A stretch of DNA of 64,000 nucleotides, taken from assembly GCA_015234425.1 (NCBI GenBank), contig JADGNE010000004.1, forward strand, positions 1-64,000, in the 5' to 3' direction. Source of the stretch: Devosia sp. (lineage in GTDB: Bacteria; Pseudomonadota; Alphaproteobacteria; Rhizobiales; Devosiaceae). The translations under genes and the position numbers were made by a program. The notes beneath the pieces are model-generated. The model saw nothing but the letters and a program-made list of their open reading frames with translations. It was not told where the DNA came from and did no database searches. Every line of letters starts with the position of its first letter. Positions within the stretch are counted from its first letter, which is position 1. Of the stretch, positions 1 through 9,739 are shown piece by piece.

Positions 1-1223
<1,223 letters not shown>

Positions 1224-1246
1224 TTATATTCCCCTGACCCTATGAC

Positions 1247-2167
1247 TTACTGGACGGCGGCCAGCGTCGTAACGGCGCTAGCGTAGTCACGGCTCTCTTT
1301 GAAAGCGGCCATGAAGGCTTCGTATTCTTCGGAGGTCACAACGCGAACTGCGACGGGCATGTAGGCATGATCCTTGCCGCACAGCTCGGAGCACTGACCG
1401 TAATAAAGACCGGTCTCGCGTGAGTTGAACCAGGTTTCGTTCAGACGACCAGGAACGGCGTCAACCTTGATACCAAAAGCAGGCACGGCGAAGGCATGGA
1501 TAACGCCCGACGGGCTGGCAGTGATCTGAAGGCGAACGGTGGTATCCACGGGGACAACCAGTTCGTTGTTCACAGCGAGAAGACGCGGCTGGTTCGGCTT
1601 CAGCTCGGCCAGCTCTTCGTCGTTGAGCATATTGCTGTCGAAGTAGACGCCTTCATCGACGTATTCATAGGTCCAGTACCACTGCTCACCCGAGACCTTA
1701 ACGGTCAGATCGGCAGCAGGCACTTCAACATCACCAAACGAGAAGATGTTGGAGCCGAGGTACTTACGCTCGCCATCGGGCACGGTCATCTGATCCGACA
1801 GCACGCCAAAGGACGGCACGGCAATGATGATGAGAGCCACGATGGGCAGAACGGTCCACACAACTTCGATCGCAGTGTTGTGGGTAAAGCGCGCAGGCAC
1901 CGGATTGGCCTTCGCATTGAAGCGAACCACCACAATCACCAGCAGCACCAGCACGAGCAGGACAATACCAGTGATCGCCCACAGCAGCGGACCATCGTGG
2001 AACGCCACGATCGAGTCCATGATCGGCGTCACCGATTCATTGAGGTGAATCTGGCCAGGCGCAGGCTGCCCCTTACCCAGCTCCTGGGCAGCAACCATCG
2101 CCGGCGCTAGCGCCAGAGAGGCCGCCAACGCGGCTCCTAACTTCCTCATCATCTGACCGGTCACCAT
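1247..2167 (-). CDS. coxB: Cytochrome c oxidase subunit II
   Basis: This is the 306-residue CuA-bearing subunit, which takes electrons from cytochrome c and passes them to subunit I. A signal sequence (about residues 7-27) is followed by two membrane spans (about 61-81 and 103-121) and a periplasmic cupredoxin domain. The CuA ligands are all visible: His224, Cys259, Glu261, Cys263, His267 and Met270. The aromatic electron-entry patch GEQWYWTYEY is at 160-169. The start at 2167 is preceded by AGGGG; a start at Met7 (2149) is also possible. It sits upstream of ctaD in one transcription unit. Confidence 0.97.
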   Translation of the reverse strand: MVTGQMMRKLGAALAASLALAPAMVAAQELGKGQPAPGQIHLNESVTPIMDSIVAFHDGPLLWAITGIVLLVLVLLVIVVVRFNAKANPVPARFTHNTAIEVVWTVLPIVALIIIAVPSFGVLSDQMTVPDGERKYLGSNIFSFGDVEVPAADLTVKVSGEQWYWTYEYVDEGVYFDSNMLNDEELAELKPNQPRLLAVNNELVVPVDTTVRLQITASPSGVIHAFAVPAFGIKVDAVPGRLNETWFNSRETGLYYGQCSELCGKDHAYMPVAVRVVTSEEYEAFMAAFKESRDYASAVTTLAAVQ

Positions 2168-2490
2168 AAATCCCCTATCGACTTGTTCTGGCGGCAGGCA
2201 CCGAGACGAAGAGGGGAAAAAATAGCGGCATAGCTAACGCCGCCCCGACTCAACCTCGGAGCGCAAAACTCATTCGGAGCTAAACCACATCGGAGGGACT
2301 GAGTCTATTGCGGCGTAAAAGCGCGGCGCTGCGGCAAATTGCAGCCTCCCACACCCCATTGCCTCATGCACGCCGTACTCATGAGCGAAAAATAGGATAA
2401 GCTGGGCTCGGTTGACAGGGCCAAGACCCTGACAGAAACACAACAAAACGCCTGAAAAGTGCCCGATTCGGCAGGAGAAATAACAGAGTG
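2168..2490. promoter_or_regulatory. Divergent promoter region between coxB and the IalB gene
   Basis: About 320 bases without a credible gene, lying between two divergent start codons. On the plus strand a TTGACA hexamer occurs at 2412-2417; no convincing -10 box follows at 17 bases, so promoter placement is tentative. I see no repeat or strong hairpin in it. Confidence 0.4.
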
Positions 2491-2994
2491 ATGGACGTTG
2501 CGAAGCGGCTCGCCGGTGTTGGCGCAATCCTGGTGGCATTGATGACCGCATCTCCTGCTCTCGCCCAGGGCACTGTTCGTGCCGAATATGGCGACTGGCA
2601 GATGAGCTGCGACACCCCGCCTGGCACCAGCTTTGAGCAGTGCGCAATTATCCAGAACGTTCTGGCCGAGGACCAGCCAAACGTCGGGCTTTCGGTGATC
2701 GTGCTGCGCACGGCCGATCGGGAGGCCCGCCTGCTGCGTGTCCTGGCGCCGCTCGGCGTGCTGCTGCCAAATGGGCTCGGGCTCAATGTCGACGGCACGG
2801 ATATGGGGCGCGTTGCCTTCGTGCGCTGCCTGCCCAATGGCTGCATCGCCGAGGTCGAGCTCGACGACGATCTGATCAAGATCCTCTCCGAAGGCACTGA
2901 CGCAATTTTTGTGGTGTTTAAGACGCCAGAAGAAGGTGTGGGCATTCCGGTTTCACTTGAAGGCTTTACCGAGGGCTTTGCCGCCCTGCCCTGA
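2491..2994 (+). CDS. Invasion-associated locus B (IalB) family exported protein
   Basis: A 167-residue protein with an N-terminal signal peptide ending near PALAQG, then a small domain opening with the family's typical YGDWQMSCD. Four conserved-looking cysteines are visible, in MSCD, QCAI, VRCLP and NGCIA, which could form disulfides in the periplasm. IalB-family proteins are common in Hyphomicrobiales; in Bartonella the founding member affects erythrocyte invasion, but in free-living relatives the role is unknown. A GTG at 2488 directly precedes the ATG, and AGGAG at 2473-2477 could serve either start. Confidence 0.85.
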   Translation: MDVAKRLAGVGAILVALMTASPALAQGTVRAEYGDWQMSCDTPPGTSFEQCAIIQNVLAEDQPNVGLSVIVLRTADREARLLRVLAPLGVLLPNGLGLNVDGTDMGRVAFVRCLPNGCIAEVELDDDLIKILSEGTDAIFVVFKTPEEGVGIPVSLEGFTEGFAALP

Positions 2995-3008
2995 CGGGAG
3001 TTCGCAGC

Positions 3009-3257
3009 TTGACCGAGGAGCGCCGCAAAAGTTTCAGGCGTCGCACGCTCAAGGGCGGCAAGATCGTTATTAACAGTGGATATTCCACGTTCGACTGCTC
3101 GGTTCGCAATCTGTCAGATGAGGGGGCCAAGCTCATCATCGCGGGAATCATCGGGATACCCGACCACTTCGACCTCGAGATGGATGACGGAAAACGCGTT
3201 TCCTGCGAGGTCATCTGGCGCACCGAAGCAGAGCTGGGCGTCAAGTTTCTGCCTTGA
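3009..3257 (+). CDS. Single-domain PilZ protein
   Basis: This 82-residue protein consists almost only of a PilZ domain, a cyclic-di-GMP binding fold. The Arg-rich N-terminal motif (RRKSFRRRTLKGG, residues 5-17) and the downstream NLSDEG (DxSxxG-like) are the two parts of the nucleotide-binding signature, so ligand binding is plausible; the first position of the second motif is Asn. The start is TTG at 3009, with GGGAG at 2996-3000 spaced 8 bases. It lies 14 bases after the IalB gene and is probably cotranscribed with it. Confidence 0.85.
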   Translation: MTEERRKSFRRRTLKGGKIVINSGYSTFDCSVRNLSDEGAKLIIAGIIGIPDHFDLEMDDGKRVSCEVIWRTEAELGVKFLP

Positions 3258-3263
3258 AGGAAC

Positions 3264-3296
3264 AAAAAAACCGGGCAAGTGCGCTGCACTGCCCGG
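3264..3296 (-). terminator. Intrinsic terminator between the PilZ and DUF1127 genes
   Basis: A GC-rich stem pairs CCGGGC at 3271-3276 with GCCCGG at 3291-3296, and AGTGC pairs with GCACT inside it. Seven adenines at 3264-3270 become the U-tract for transcripts read on the minus strand, so it fits the end of the DUF1127 transcript. The hairpin could also slow plus-strand transcription from the PilZ gene. Confidence 0.8.
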
Positions 3297-3411
3297 CAAG
3301 TCATCAGGAAACAGGACCGAAGGCAAATTCGGCCTGAGAGATGGAACGATCACTCTGCGTGATCGAACCAACGCGGTGGCGGACCCGTAAAAGATCCGCA
3401 ATTCATTGACT

Positions 3412-3675
3412 TCAGCCGCGCGCAGCCTTCGCCCGAGCCGCATTGAGCACCATGGCAGCGCTCCGACCCTGCTCTGCCCGGATTGCCTCGAAAATGTCCG
3501 AGCGGGTCACACCGAGATCGCGCAGTCGGGTCGCATCGAGATCGAGCAGGCTCTCCAGGGCTTTGCGCTGGCGGCGTCGCGCAAGGCGCGCAGCAACGAA
3601 CGCGAAGAGCGCAAGGACAGGATTTGCGGGCGTCGCGGCCGCAAGTGACCGCTCGCCGGGAAGCGAGAGAGCCAT
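3412..3675 (-). CDS. DUF1127 family small protein
   Basis: An 87-residue protein whose C-terminal half matches DUF1127 (YjiS-like): an Arg-rich segment RLARRRQRKAL followed by LDLDATRLRDLGVTRSDI. A hydrophobic stretch (ANPVLALFAFVAARL) precedes it and may touch the membrane. The frame is open 33 codons further upstream, but the ATG at 3675 has GGAG 8 bases before it and is preferred. DUF1127 proteins in alphaproteobacteria are often stress- or phosphate-linked and some affect RNA turnover. The gene is divergent from a LysR regulator, which may control it. Confidence 0.85.
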   Translation of the reverse strand: MALSLPGERSLAAATPANPVLALFAFVAARLARRRQRKALESLLDLDATRLRDLGVTRSDIFEAIRAEQGRSAAMVLNAARAKAARG

Positions 3676-3828
3676 TTCAAAATCTCCGAAAGGCAACGGG
3701 ATCCACCGGGGGGAGGCCGGTGCTTCAGCGCGCATCTGCGTTGATGAAAGAGGAATACGCCGCTGGACTTCCATTCGTCTAACAAATAGATTTCATCCCA
3801 TCGATCAATTCACGTGATGAGATCCGAA

Positions 3829-4716
3829 ATGACCGCCCCGCTCGACCTCGACCAGTTGCAGAGCTTTTGCGCCATTGCCGATTGCGGAAGCTTCACCGAA
3901 GCGGCGCGCCGCGTGAACAAGACCCAATCGGCCGTGTCCATGCAGATCAAGCGCCTGGAAGAGCGGCTGGGACAGATCCTGCTCCTGCGGGACGGGCGCA
4001 GTGTGTCGCTCACCCACCATGGCGAAGTGCTTTATGAGCGCGCCCGAAAAATGCTGCGCACCAATGCCGAAATTCTCGATCATTTCTCTGAAGGCGACCT
4101 CGCTGGCTCGATCCGCTTCGGCGTGCCGGACGATTATGCGGTGCGCCTTCTGCCGGTAATCCTCTCCAGCTTTCAGCGCACGCATCCAAAAATCGCTGTG
4201 GATGTCTCCTGCATGGCGTCAGAGCAATTGCTCGAAGGCATGCGGGCCGGACGATACGACCTCATCGTCTTTACACAGGGGACCGATCAAAACTTCGGCG
4301 AGCTGTTCCGCACCGAAAAAATGTTCTGGGTCTCCAGCCATGGTGGCCGCGCCCTGGCTAATGAGCCTCTAGCCATCGCCTGCGGCCCCAGCTGCTGCAT
4401 CTGGCGAAAGGATGCGCTCGAATCTCTTGACCGGACCGGCAAGGATTATCGCGTCGCCTATACCTCATCCAACGCGACCGCTATATCGTCGGCCGTTCTC
4501 TCCGACCTGGCTGTCGGCTTTCTCCCCGAAAGCGCGCTGCAGCCGGGCATGCGGGTGATCTCCGATGATCATGGCCTGCCGCAACTGACCGATGCCCAGA
4601 TCGCGCTGATGCGCTCGAGCCACGCCTATGGCGGCATCTACGACGCGCTCGCCAATCATATCGTGCAGTCGATGGGCAATCTCGATCAGGCGGTCACTAC
4701 CGAGGCCGCTGAGTAG
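3829..4716 (+). CDS. LysR family transcriptional regulator
   Basis: A 295-residue LysR-type regulator. The winged helix-turn-helix covers about residues 4-64 (LDLDQLQSFCAIADCGSF, EAARRVNKTQSAVSMQIKRL). An effector-binding domain of the periplasmic-binding-protein fold follows (SIRFGVPDDYA onward). The ligand cannot be told from sequence. ATGs at 3817 and 3829 and a GTG at 3814 are possible starts; none has a strong ribosome site. It is divergent from the DUF1127 gene with a 153-base gap, the usual layout in which a LysR protein controls its neighbour and itself. Confidence 0.93.
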   Translation: MTAPLDLDQLQSFCAIADCGSFTEAARRVNKTQSAVSMQIKRLEERLGQILLLRDGRSVSLTHHGEVLYERARKMLRTNAEILDHFSEGDLAGSIRFGVPDDYAVRLLPVILSSFQRTHPKIAVDVSCMASEQLLEGMRAGRYDLIVFTQGTDQNFGELFRTEKMFWVSSHGGRALANEPLAIACGPSCCIWRKDALESLDRTGKDYRVAYTSSNATAISSAVLSDLAVGFLPESALQPGMRVISDDHGLPQLTDAQIALMRSSHAYGGIYDALANHIVQSMGNLDQAVTTEAAE

Positions 4717-4773
4717 TGAATCCGTCCGCGGTCCGGACTTGACCGAAGGCGGCAATTCGCCCACCAACAAGCC

Positions 4774-6390
4774 ATGGCCGAAATCCTTTCCAATGCCGCC
4801 GAATTCACCGTTTCCGAGATCGCCCAGGCGGTCAAACGAACCGTCGAGGACGAGTTCGGCCATGTCCGCGTGCGCGGCGAGATTTCGGGGTATCGCGGGC
4901 AGCATTCTTCGGGCCACGCCTATTTCACCCTCAAGGATGATGCGGCTTCTATCGACGCCGTCATCTGGAAGGGCAATTTCGGACGCCTGACCTTTCGGCC
5001 CGAAGAGGGCCTCGAAGTCATCGCTACCGGGCGGCTGACGACGTTTCCGCGCTCGTCGAAATATCAGATCGTCATCGACAATATCGAGCCGGCCGGCGCC
5101 GGCGCGCTCATGGCCCTGCTCGAAGAGCGGCGGAAGAAGTTGCTCGCCGAAGGTCTCTTTGCCCGCGAGCGCAAGCGCCCCCTGCCCTATCTGCCCCGCG
5201 TGATCGGCGTCGTCACTTCGCCGACCGGCGCCGTGATCCGCGACATTCTCCATCGTCTCGCCGACCGGTTCCCCAGCCATGTGCTGGTTTGGCCGGTGCG
5301 CGTGCAGGGCGAAGGCTGCGCCCCCGAGGTGGTCAATGCCATCGAGGGGTTCAACGCTCTTTTGCCGGGTGGGGCTATTCCGCGACCGGACCTTCTTATC
5401 GTCGCACGCGGCGGCGGCTCCATCGAGGATCTTTGGGGATTTAACGAGGAGGCCGTCGTCCGGGCGGTCGCCAATTCGGACATCCCGGTCATCTCTGCAG
5501 TGGGGCATGAGACCGACACAACCCTTGTCGACTACGCTTCCGACATGCGGGCGCCGACGCCGACGGCCGCCGCGGAAGCCGCTGTGCCGGTCCGCGCCGA
5601 GCTCATTGCCTATGTCGAAGATCAGGGGAGCCGGCAGCGGCAGGCGGCGCGGCGCAGCCTCATCAGCCTCAAGGATCGGCTGCGCGCCGCTGGCGCGGGC
5701 CTACCGCGCCCGGCTGATCTGGTTGCCACCCAGAGGCAGAGCCTTGACCTGGCGGCAAGCGAACTCTCAGGAGCGCTGCGCCACTTCGTCCAATCTCGAC
5801 GCCTTGCTTATTCACAGCTTGCCAGCGCCGTGCAGCCGCGCCTCGTCCGCCAGCGCCATGCGGAGCTGGGAGACAAGTTGCGCCATTTGCAGCACCGCTC
5901 CGATGCCGGACTGACCAAAACCATCGAGCGGGCGCGACTGACCTTTGATCCCCGCGCCGCACGGCTGGCCGGCAGCACCGAACAATCGCTCGAGCGCAAG
6001 CGCACCGCGCTGGGGCGGGTGGCACCACGCCTATCCACCCAGCCACTGAAGGCGGAACTGCGCCATGCCCAGGGGCAACTCGCCCCCGTAGCGGCGCGTC
6101 TGGCCAAGGGCTCGGCGACCATTATTCCAGACCGCCGCCATGGGCTTGAGCAGTTGGGGAAACTCCTCGCGAGCCTCGGCTATCGCAATGTTCTCGCGCG
6201 CGGTTATGCGCTGGTGCATGACGACAATGGTGCCTTGATCACCGGTAAGGCCGCGCTGCAGCCCGGCGATCAACTGAAGCTGACCTTTGCCGATGGCGAT
6301 GTCGCAGCGTCGGTGGCGGGCGCACCGCCAGCCAAGCGCAAGGCCGCCCGTCCACAAGCGGACGACGGGTCGCAGGAAAGCCTCTTTTGA
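4774..6390 (+). CDS. xseA: Exodeoxyribonuclease VII large subunit
   Basis: A 538-residue catalytic large subunit of exonuclease VII, which degrades single-stranded DNA to oligonucleotides with several copies of the small subunit XseB. The N-terminal OB-fold (EFTVSEIAQAVKRTVED, VRGEISGYRGQHSSGHAYF) is followed by the catalytic domain with GVVTSPTGAVIRD, DLLIVARGGGSIEDLWGFNE and AVGHETDTTLVDYASD. A coiled-coil-like region follows, then a C-terminal segment with RGYALV. Length is slightly above the family's usual 450-530. xseB is not in this window. Confidence 0.96.
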   Translation: MAEILSNAAEFTVSEIAQAVKRTVEDEFGHVRVRGEISGYRGQHSSGHAYFTLKDDAASIDAVIWKGNFGRLTFRPEEGLEVIATGRLTTFPRSSKYQIVIDNIEPAGAGALMALLEERRKKLLAEGLFARERKRPLPYLPRVIGVVTSPTGAVIRDILHRLADRFPSHVLVWPVRVQGEGCAPEVVNAIEGFNALLPGGAIPRPDLLIVARGGGSIEDLWGFNEEAVVRAVANSDIPVISAVGHETDTTLVDYASDMRAPTPTAAAEAAVPVRAELIAYVEDQGSRQRQAARRSLISLKDRLRAAGAGLPRPADLVATQRQSLDLAASELSGALRHFVQSRRLAYSQLASAVQPRLVRQRHAELGDKLRHLQHRSDAGLTKTIERARLTFDPRAARLAGSTEQSLERKRTALGRVAPRLSTQPLKAELRHAQGQLAPVAARLAKGSATIIPDRRHGLEQLGKLLASLGYRNVLARGYALVHDDNGALITGKAALQPGDQLKLTFADGDVAASVAGAPPAKRKAARPQADDGSQESLF

Positions 6391-6439
6391 TCGCGGCCAT
6401 TGCGCCTTATATCGATCCTCAGAGACAAGGAGCCAGGCG

Positions 6440-6661
6440 ATGAACATCTTCGACAAGGGTTTTGCGCCGGCCGAGGCCACACTGCGCTATCTCGATGGAG
6501 ACTATGTGGTGTTAAAGCCTGGCACGTTCGTGCGCTGCGCCATTACCGGCAAGCCGATCCCGCTCGATGAACTGAGCTATTGGAGCGTTGACCGCCAGGA
6601 AGCCTATGCTGATGCAGCCTCGGCCCACACGGCGTTCGAGCGTTACGGCCGGGGCAAATAA
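6440..6661 (+). CDS. DUF2093 domain-containing protein
   Basis: A 73-residue protein of the DUF2093 family, typical of Hyphomicrobiales. Characteristic features are the LRYLDGDYVVLKPGTFVRCAITG core and IPLDELSYWSVDRQEAYA near the end. The frame stays open upstream, but the ATG at 6440 is taken because AAGGAGCC lies about 8 bases before it and family homology starts there. No function is known. It follows xseA by 49 bases and precedes the next gene by 2 bases, so it is probably cotranscribed with both. Confidence 0.88.
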   Translation: MNIFDKGFAPAEATLRYLDGDYVVLKPGTFVRCAITGKPIPLDELSYWSVDRQEAYADAASAHTAFERYGRGK

Positions 6662-6663
6662 AG

Positions 6664-7815
6664 GTGACGGGGACGGCGGCGCGTCGACGCTACCTCGTCA
6701 TTTCCAACGGTCACGGTGAAGATGCCATTGCGGCAGCGCTGGTGAGACGCCTCAGGGATGTCGCCAGCGTCGAAGCTTACCCGATGATCGGCAGCGGCAA
6801 GGCCTATGATGGGGTCTGCGCTACGGTCGGGCCGCGTGCGTCGCTGGCCTCCGAAGGCTGGCGCAACGTCAAGGGGTCGCTGCGCCGGGATATTGTCACC
6901 GGCGGCATCATGACCGTGCCCCCTGCCCTCAAATTTCTCCGCTCGATCCGGGGCCGCTATGACCGGATCATCGTTGTGGGCGACATGGTCGGTGTGCTGG
7001 CATGCCTCGCCACCGGGAATCGCGACCTCTTTTACATCGACGTCTACAAAACAGGTGCAGCGCGGCTCTATTCGTCGCTTGAGGCCTGGGCGATCGCCCG
7101 GAGCTGCTCGACGGTCTTCTGCCGGGCGCAGGCGCTTTCGGACATGCTCGCGAGCAAGGGAATAGACGCCCGTTGCGCCGGCAATCTGATGATGGATGCC
7201 ATCCCGCGGGGCGACTACGACGCAAAATCGCGACGGCAGCGGTCCCTTGGGGTGACGCTCCTGCCGGGCAGCCGGGCACTCACTGCCGAGAGTTTTGGCC
7301 TGCAGATAGGCGCCTTGCGCAACCTTGATCCAGAAGAGCGGCCGGACGTCTTTCTCGCCGTGGCCGGAAGCGTCAATGTCGATGAACTCGCGCGCATCGC
7401 AGGGCTTCGCCGAACCACAATGCTGAGCACAGAATCAGCCGATCTTGGTCAGTTGAGCGATGGCGAGCTGACCGTGCACATGGCGCGCGGCGAGGCGATG
7501 GGCAATTTGATCGATGCATCGGATGTGGTGCTGAGCCAGGCCGGAACGGCGACAGTCCAGTCCTTGGGCATGGGCAAGCCGGTGATATGCTTCATCAATC
7601 CGCGCGACAGACGCTCGCGCTTCGCCGATGAGCAGAACCTCTTTTCAGCGGCGCGCGTGGTCGTTGATGCCAATGAAGCCGAAGTCGGGGCCGCCCTGCA
7701 GACGCTGCTCAGGGACGGAGAAGAACGTTCCCGGCTGGCCGAAATAGGCCGGGAACGCATTGGTGGGCCGGGCGCCATGGACGCCATCCTCGCCGCCCTT
7801 AACGAACGCGACTGA
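6664..7815 (+). CDS. Lipid-A-disaccharide-synthase-related glycosyltransferase
   Basis: A 383-residue protein resembling the LpxB-related family (TIGR03492-like) rather than LpxB itself. The N-terminus YLVISNGHGEDAIAAALVRRL matches the start of that family. The central VTLLPGSR and the later QAGTATVQSLGMGKPVI resemble the sugar-nucleotide site of GT-B transferases. It starts with GTG 2 bases after DUF2093. The donor and acceptor are unknown. In rhizobia, as I recall the gene order, DUF2093 adjoins lipid A/Kdo genes (lpxK, waaA); here this LpxB relative takes that position, which hints at an envelope glycolipid role. Confidence 0.75.
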   Translation: MTGTAARRRYLVISNGHGEDAIAAALVRRLRDVASVEAYPMIGSGKAYDGVCATVGPRASLASEGWRNVKGSLRRDIVTGGIMTVPPALKFLRSIRGRYDRIIVVGDMVGVLACLATGNRDLFYIDVYKTGAARLYSSLEAWAIARSCSTVFCRAQALSDMLASKGIDARCAGNLMMDAIPRGDYDAKSRRQRSLGVTLLPGSRALTAESFGLQIGALRNLDPEERPDVFLAVAGSVNVDELARIAGLRRTTMLSTESADLGQLSDGELTVHMARGEAMGNLIDASDVVLSQAGTATVQSLGMGKPVICFINPRDRRSRFADEQNLFSAARVVVDANEAEVGAALQTLLRDGEERSRLAEIGRERIGGPGAMDAILAALNERD

Positions 7816-7828
7816 TCGCGGACGGGGC

Positions 7829-8065
7829 TCAGGCGCCGGCGACTGCCGGATCGAGCAGGCGATGCAGGTGGACGATAAAATAGCGCGTCTGCGCGCTGTC
7901 CACGGTCATCTGGGCCTTCTGCTTCCAGACAGTATAGGCGGAAGCGTAGTTGGGATAGATTCCAACGATGTCGACCTTTTCGAGATCAGTGAACGTCACA
8001 CCATCCAGGCTCGAAAGCTCGCCGCCGATCACCAGGTGGAGCAGTTGTTTTTCCGTCTCAGCCAT
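7829..8065 (-). CDS. DUF4170 domain-containing protein
   Basis: A 78-residue DUF4170 protein. The sequence pattern LLHLVIGGELSSL, DIVGIYPNYASAYTVWK and RYFIVHLHRLLDP is the family's usual one. No activity is known. It starts 17 bases after the cysQ-like gene on the same strand. DUF4170 genes commonly follow cysQ in Hyphomicrobiales, so the two are probably one transcript. The next gene is convergent, 13 bases away. Confidence 0.87.
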   Translation of the reverse strand: MAETEKQLLHLVIGGELSSLDGVTFTDLEKVDIVGIYPNYASAYTVWKQKAQMTVDSAQTRYFIVHLHRLLDPAVAGA

Positions 8066-8082
8066 CGATAATTGTCCGGTTA

Positions 8083-8967
8083 TTAGAGGGTAGGAAGCTC
8101 GCTGCTGTCTTCTGCCACGGCCGGGCAGCCGTAGACTTTTATAAGTGCAGCATGAACCAAAGGTTTTAGGCTCATGTCAGCCAGGGCCGCAAGCGCCCCA
8201 TGACGCACATCTCGTCTGTTAAATTGTGGGAACCCGACGCATACATCAGCGAAATCGAGGCCCGCTTCCCTCAGGATCAGGGCAGCGGCGGCGATATCCC
8301 AATCCTGGCTGCCACGGCGGGCGACAGCGCCATCGAGCTTGCCGGTCGCGACCTGAACCAGACGATAGGCCAGAGACGGATAGGCCGGACCGCGGGTATA
8401 TTCGAGACCTGCCGCCTGCATTTCCTGGTGGACGGCCCCCGGAGCGGGGATCAGCGGGGCTGCGCCGGCGCGGCGGTGGCGCTTGAGCGGCTGGCCATTG
8501 AGCCAGGCACCACCATCCTTGGCGGCGCAATAAAGCTCATCGCGGGCCGGCGCGTAGACGACGCCGGCGACCGGTTCGCCATTCTCGACGACAGCCAGAC
8601 AGATGGTCCAGCTATCCTCGCCACGCAGAAATCCGCGTGTACCATCAATGGGATCAACGACAAAGACGCGCTCGCAATCGAGGCGACTGGCATTGTCGGC
8701 AGTCTCCTCGCTGAGCCAGCCATAGGTCGGGCGGGCGCTCAACAGGCTGGATGCGAGGTAACGGTCGACGACAATATCGGCTTCGCTGACGGGGGAGGCA
8801 TTCTCCTTGGTCCAGCTTTTGACGTCCCTGCGAAAATAGCTCGAGGCAATGATCCCCGCGGCCACGGCACTGGCGCGGAGCAGTTCAAGATCGTCTTCAA
8901 TTGGGGGCATAGCGGCCGGCATGGCGGGGCTTTTAGGCTTCCGGGGCCGTTTGGACAAGGGTTTCAT
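8083..8967 (-). CDS. cysQ: Inositol monophosphatase family, probable 3'(2'),5'-bisphosphate nucleotidase
   Basis: A 294-residue lithium-sensitive-phosphatase-fold enzyme, probably CysQ, which removes the 3' phosphate from PAP/PAPS in sulfur assimilation. Metal-site motifs are present: WLSEETADN, DPIDGTRGF (two metal-binding Asp) and QDWDIAAAALILREAG. The substrate is inferred from the CysQ-like neighbourhood (DUF4170 next door); an inositol or histidinol phosphatase cannot be excluded. The frame is open to 9006, but the ATG at 8967 has GGGGGG 6 bases upstream and is preferred. Confidence 0.85.
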   Translation of the reverse strand: MKPLSKRPRKPKSPAMPAAMPPIEDDLELLRASAVAAGIIASSYFRRDVKSWTKENASPVSEADIVVDRYLASSLLSARPTYGWLSEETADNASRLDCERVFVVDPIDGTRGFLRGEDSWTICLAVVENGEPVAGVVYAPARDELYCAAKDGGAWLNGQPLKRHRRAGAAPLIPAPGAVHQEMQAAGLEYTRGPAYPSLAYRLVQVATGKLDGAVARRGSQDWDIAAAALILREAGLDFADVCVGFPQFNRRDVRHGALAALADMSLKPLVHAALIKVYGCPAVAEDSSELPTL

Positions 8968-9024
8968 CCCGATCCCCCCATATTGTAACGGCATGGCTGC
9001 GGCCACCTGCCAGTGACAGGGTAA

Positions 9025-9075
9025 ACAGGGTGCAACCGCGTTATGTTAATTGCTTCCTACAGGGTGCAACACCCT
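9025..9075. promoter_or_regulatory. Repeated ACAGGGTGCAAC motif, possible operator
   Basis: The 12-mer ACAGGGTGCAAC occurs at 9025-9036 and again at 9059-9070, 34 bases apart. The second copy is part of a perfect inverted repeat, CAGGGTG-CAA-CACCCTG at 9060-9076. The site lies between the divergent starts of cysQ and the DUF6101 gene, where a regulator could act. The 34-base phase is near three helical turns. Confidence 0.45.
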
Positions 9076-9204
9076 GCTAACCACCTCAAAAAACAACATA
9101 AACTTAACCCAACCCATTAAGACGGCTGGTAAGGGGACGCGCTAAATTAGCCTCATAAACGGAGCGAAAAAAACAGCTCTCGAAGTTACAGGAAGGCATC
9201 AAAA

Positions 9205-9720
9205 ATGGTTCATGGCGTTGCGATGGAAGGAGCGTCTGTCGTTCTGGCGTTCCGTAAGCCGTCCCTGGCTGAGCGCCGGTTTGTAGCGGCGAACGACAAT
9301 GGCCCGCGTGATCCGGTCAAGACCGTGACGGTGCGCAAGCAGCTCGAACAGAGCGGCGTTGCCATCAAGATCAAGATCCCGGTGACCGAATTTATCGGCG
9401 TTGCCGTGGCCACACGAATTTCCGAGGAAGGTGTTCTCACCAGCCTCATCGAACTGGTTCACCCGGATTCCGAGTTGAATTACAAGGTGTTCGAAGAAGA
9501 GGGCAATCACAGCGTGGTCGCCGAATGGCAGAACTGGGGCAAAAAGCTCCGCCTGCCCCTGTTCATCAAGGCCGGCGACGGCGCCTATATGCCCTATACC
9601 CAGCAGGTCGATGGCGTGATGCTCGGCGAGGTCGCCTATCGCCGCAAGCTTGCTGCAGAAGCAGCCCGCCGCCCGCGTTTTCTGAACCGGCGCAAGCCCG
9701 GCCAGGCCGAATCCAACTAA
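9205..9720 (+). CDS. DUF6101 family protein
   Basis: A 171-residue protein resembling the DUF6101 family found across Hyphomicrobiales. The central VAIKIKIPVTEFIGVAVATRI and LIELVHPDSELNYKVFEE are the best-conserved parts. No signal peptide or membrane span is visible, and no enzymatic motif. AGGAAGG at 9190-9196 sits 8 bases before the ATG. In related genomes, as I recall, it lies near ubiA; here ubiA is the convergent neighbour. Function is unknown. Confidence 0.75.
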   Translation: MVHGVAMEGASVVLAFRKPSLAERRFVAANDNGPRDPVKTVTVRKQLEQSGVAIKIKIPVTEFIGVAVATRISEEGVLTSLIELVHPDSELNYKVFEEEGNHSVVAEWQNWGKKLRLPLFIKAGDGAYMPYTQQVDGVMLGEVAYRRKLAAEAARRPRFLNRRKPGQAESN

Positions 9721-9739
9721 TCGAAAACCTCCATATGCA

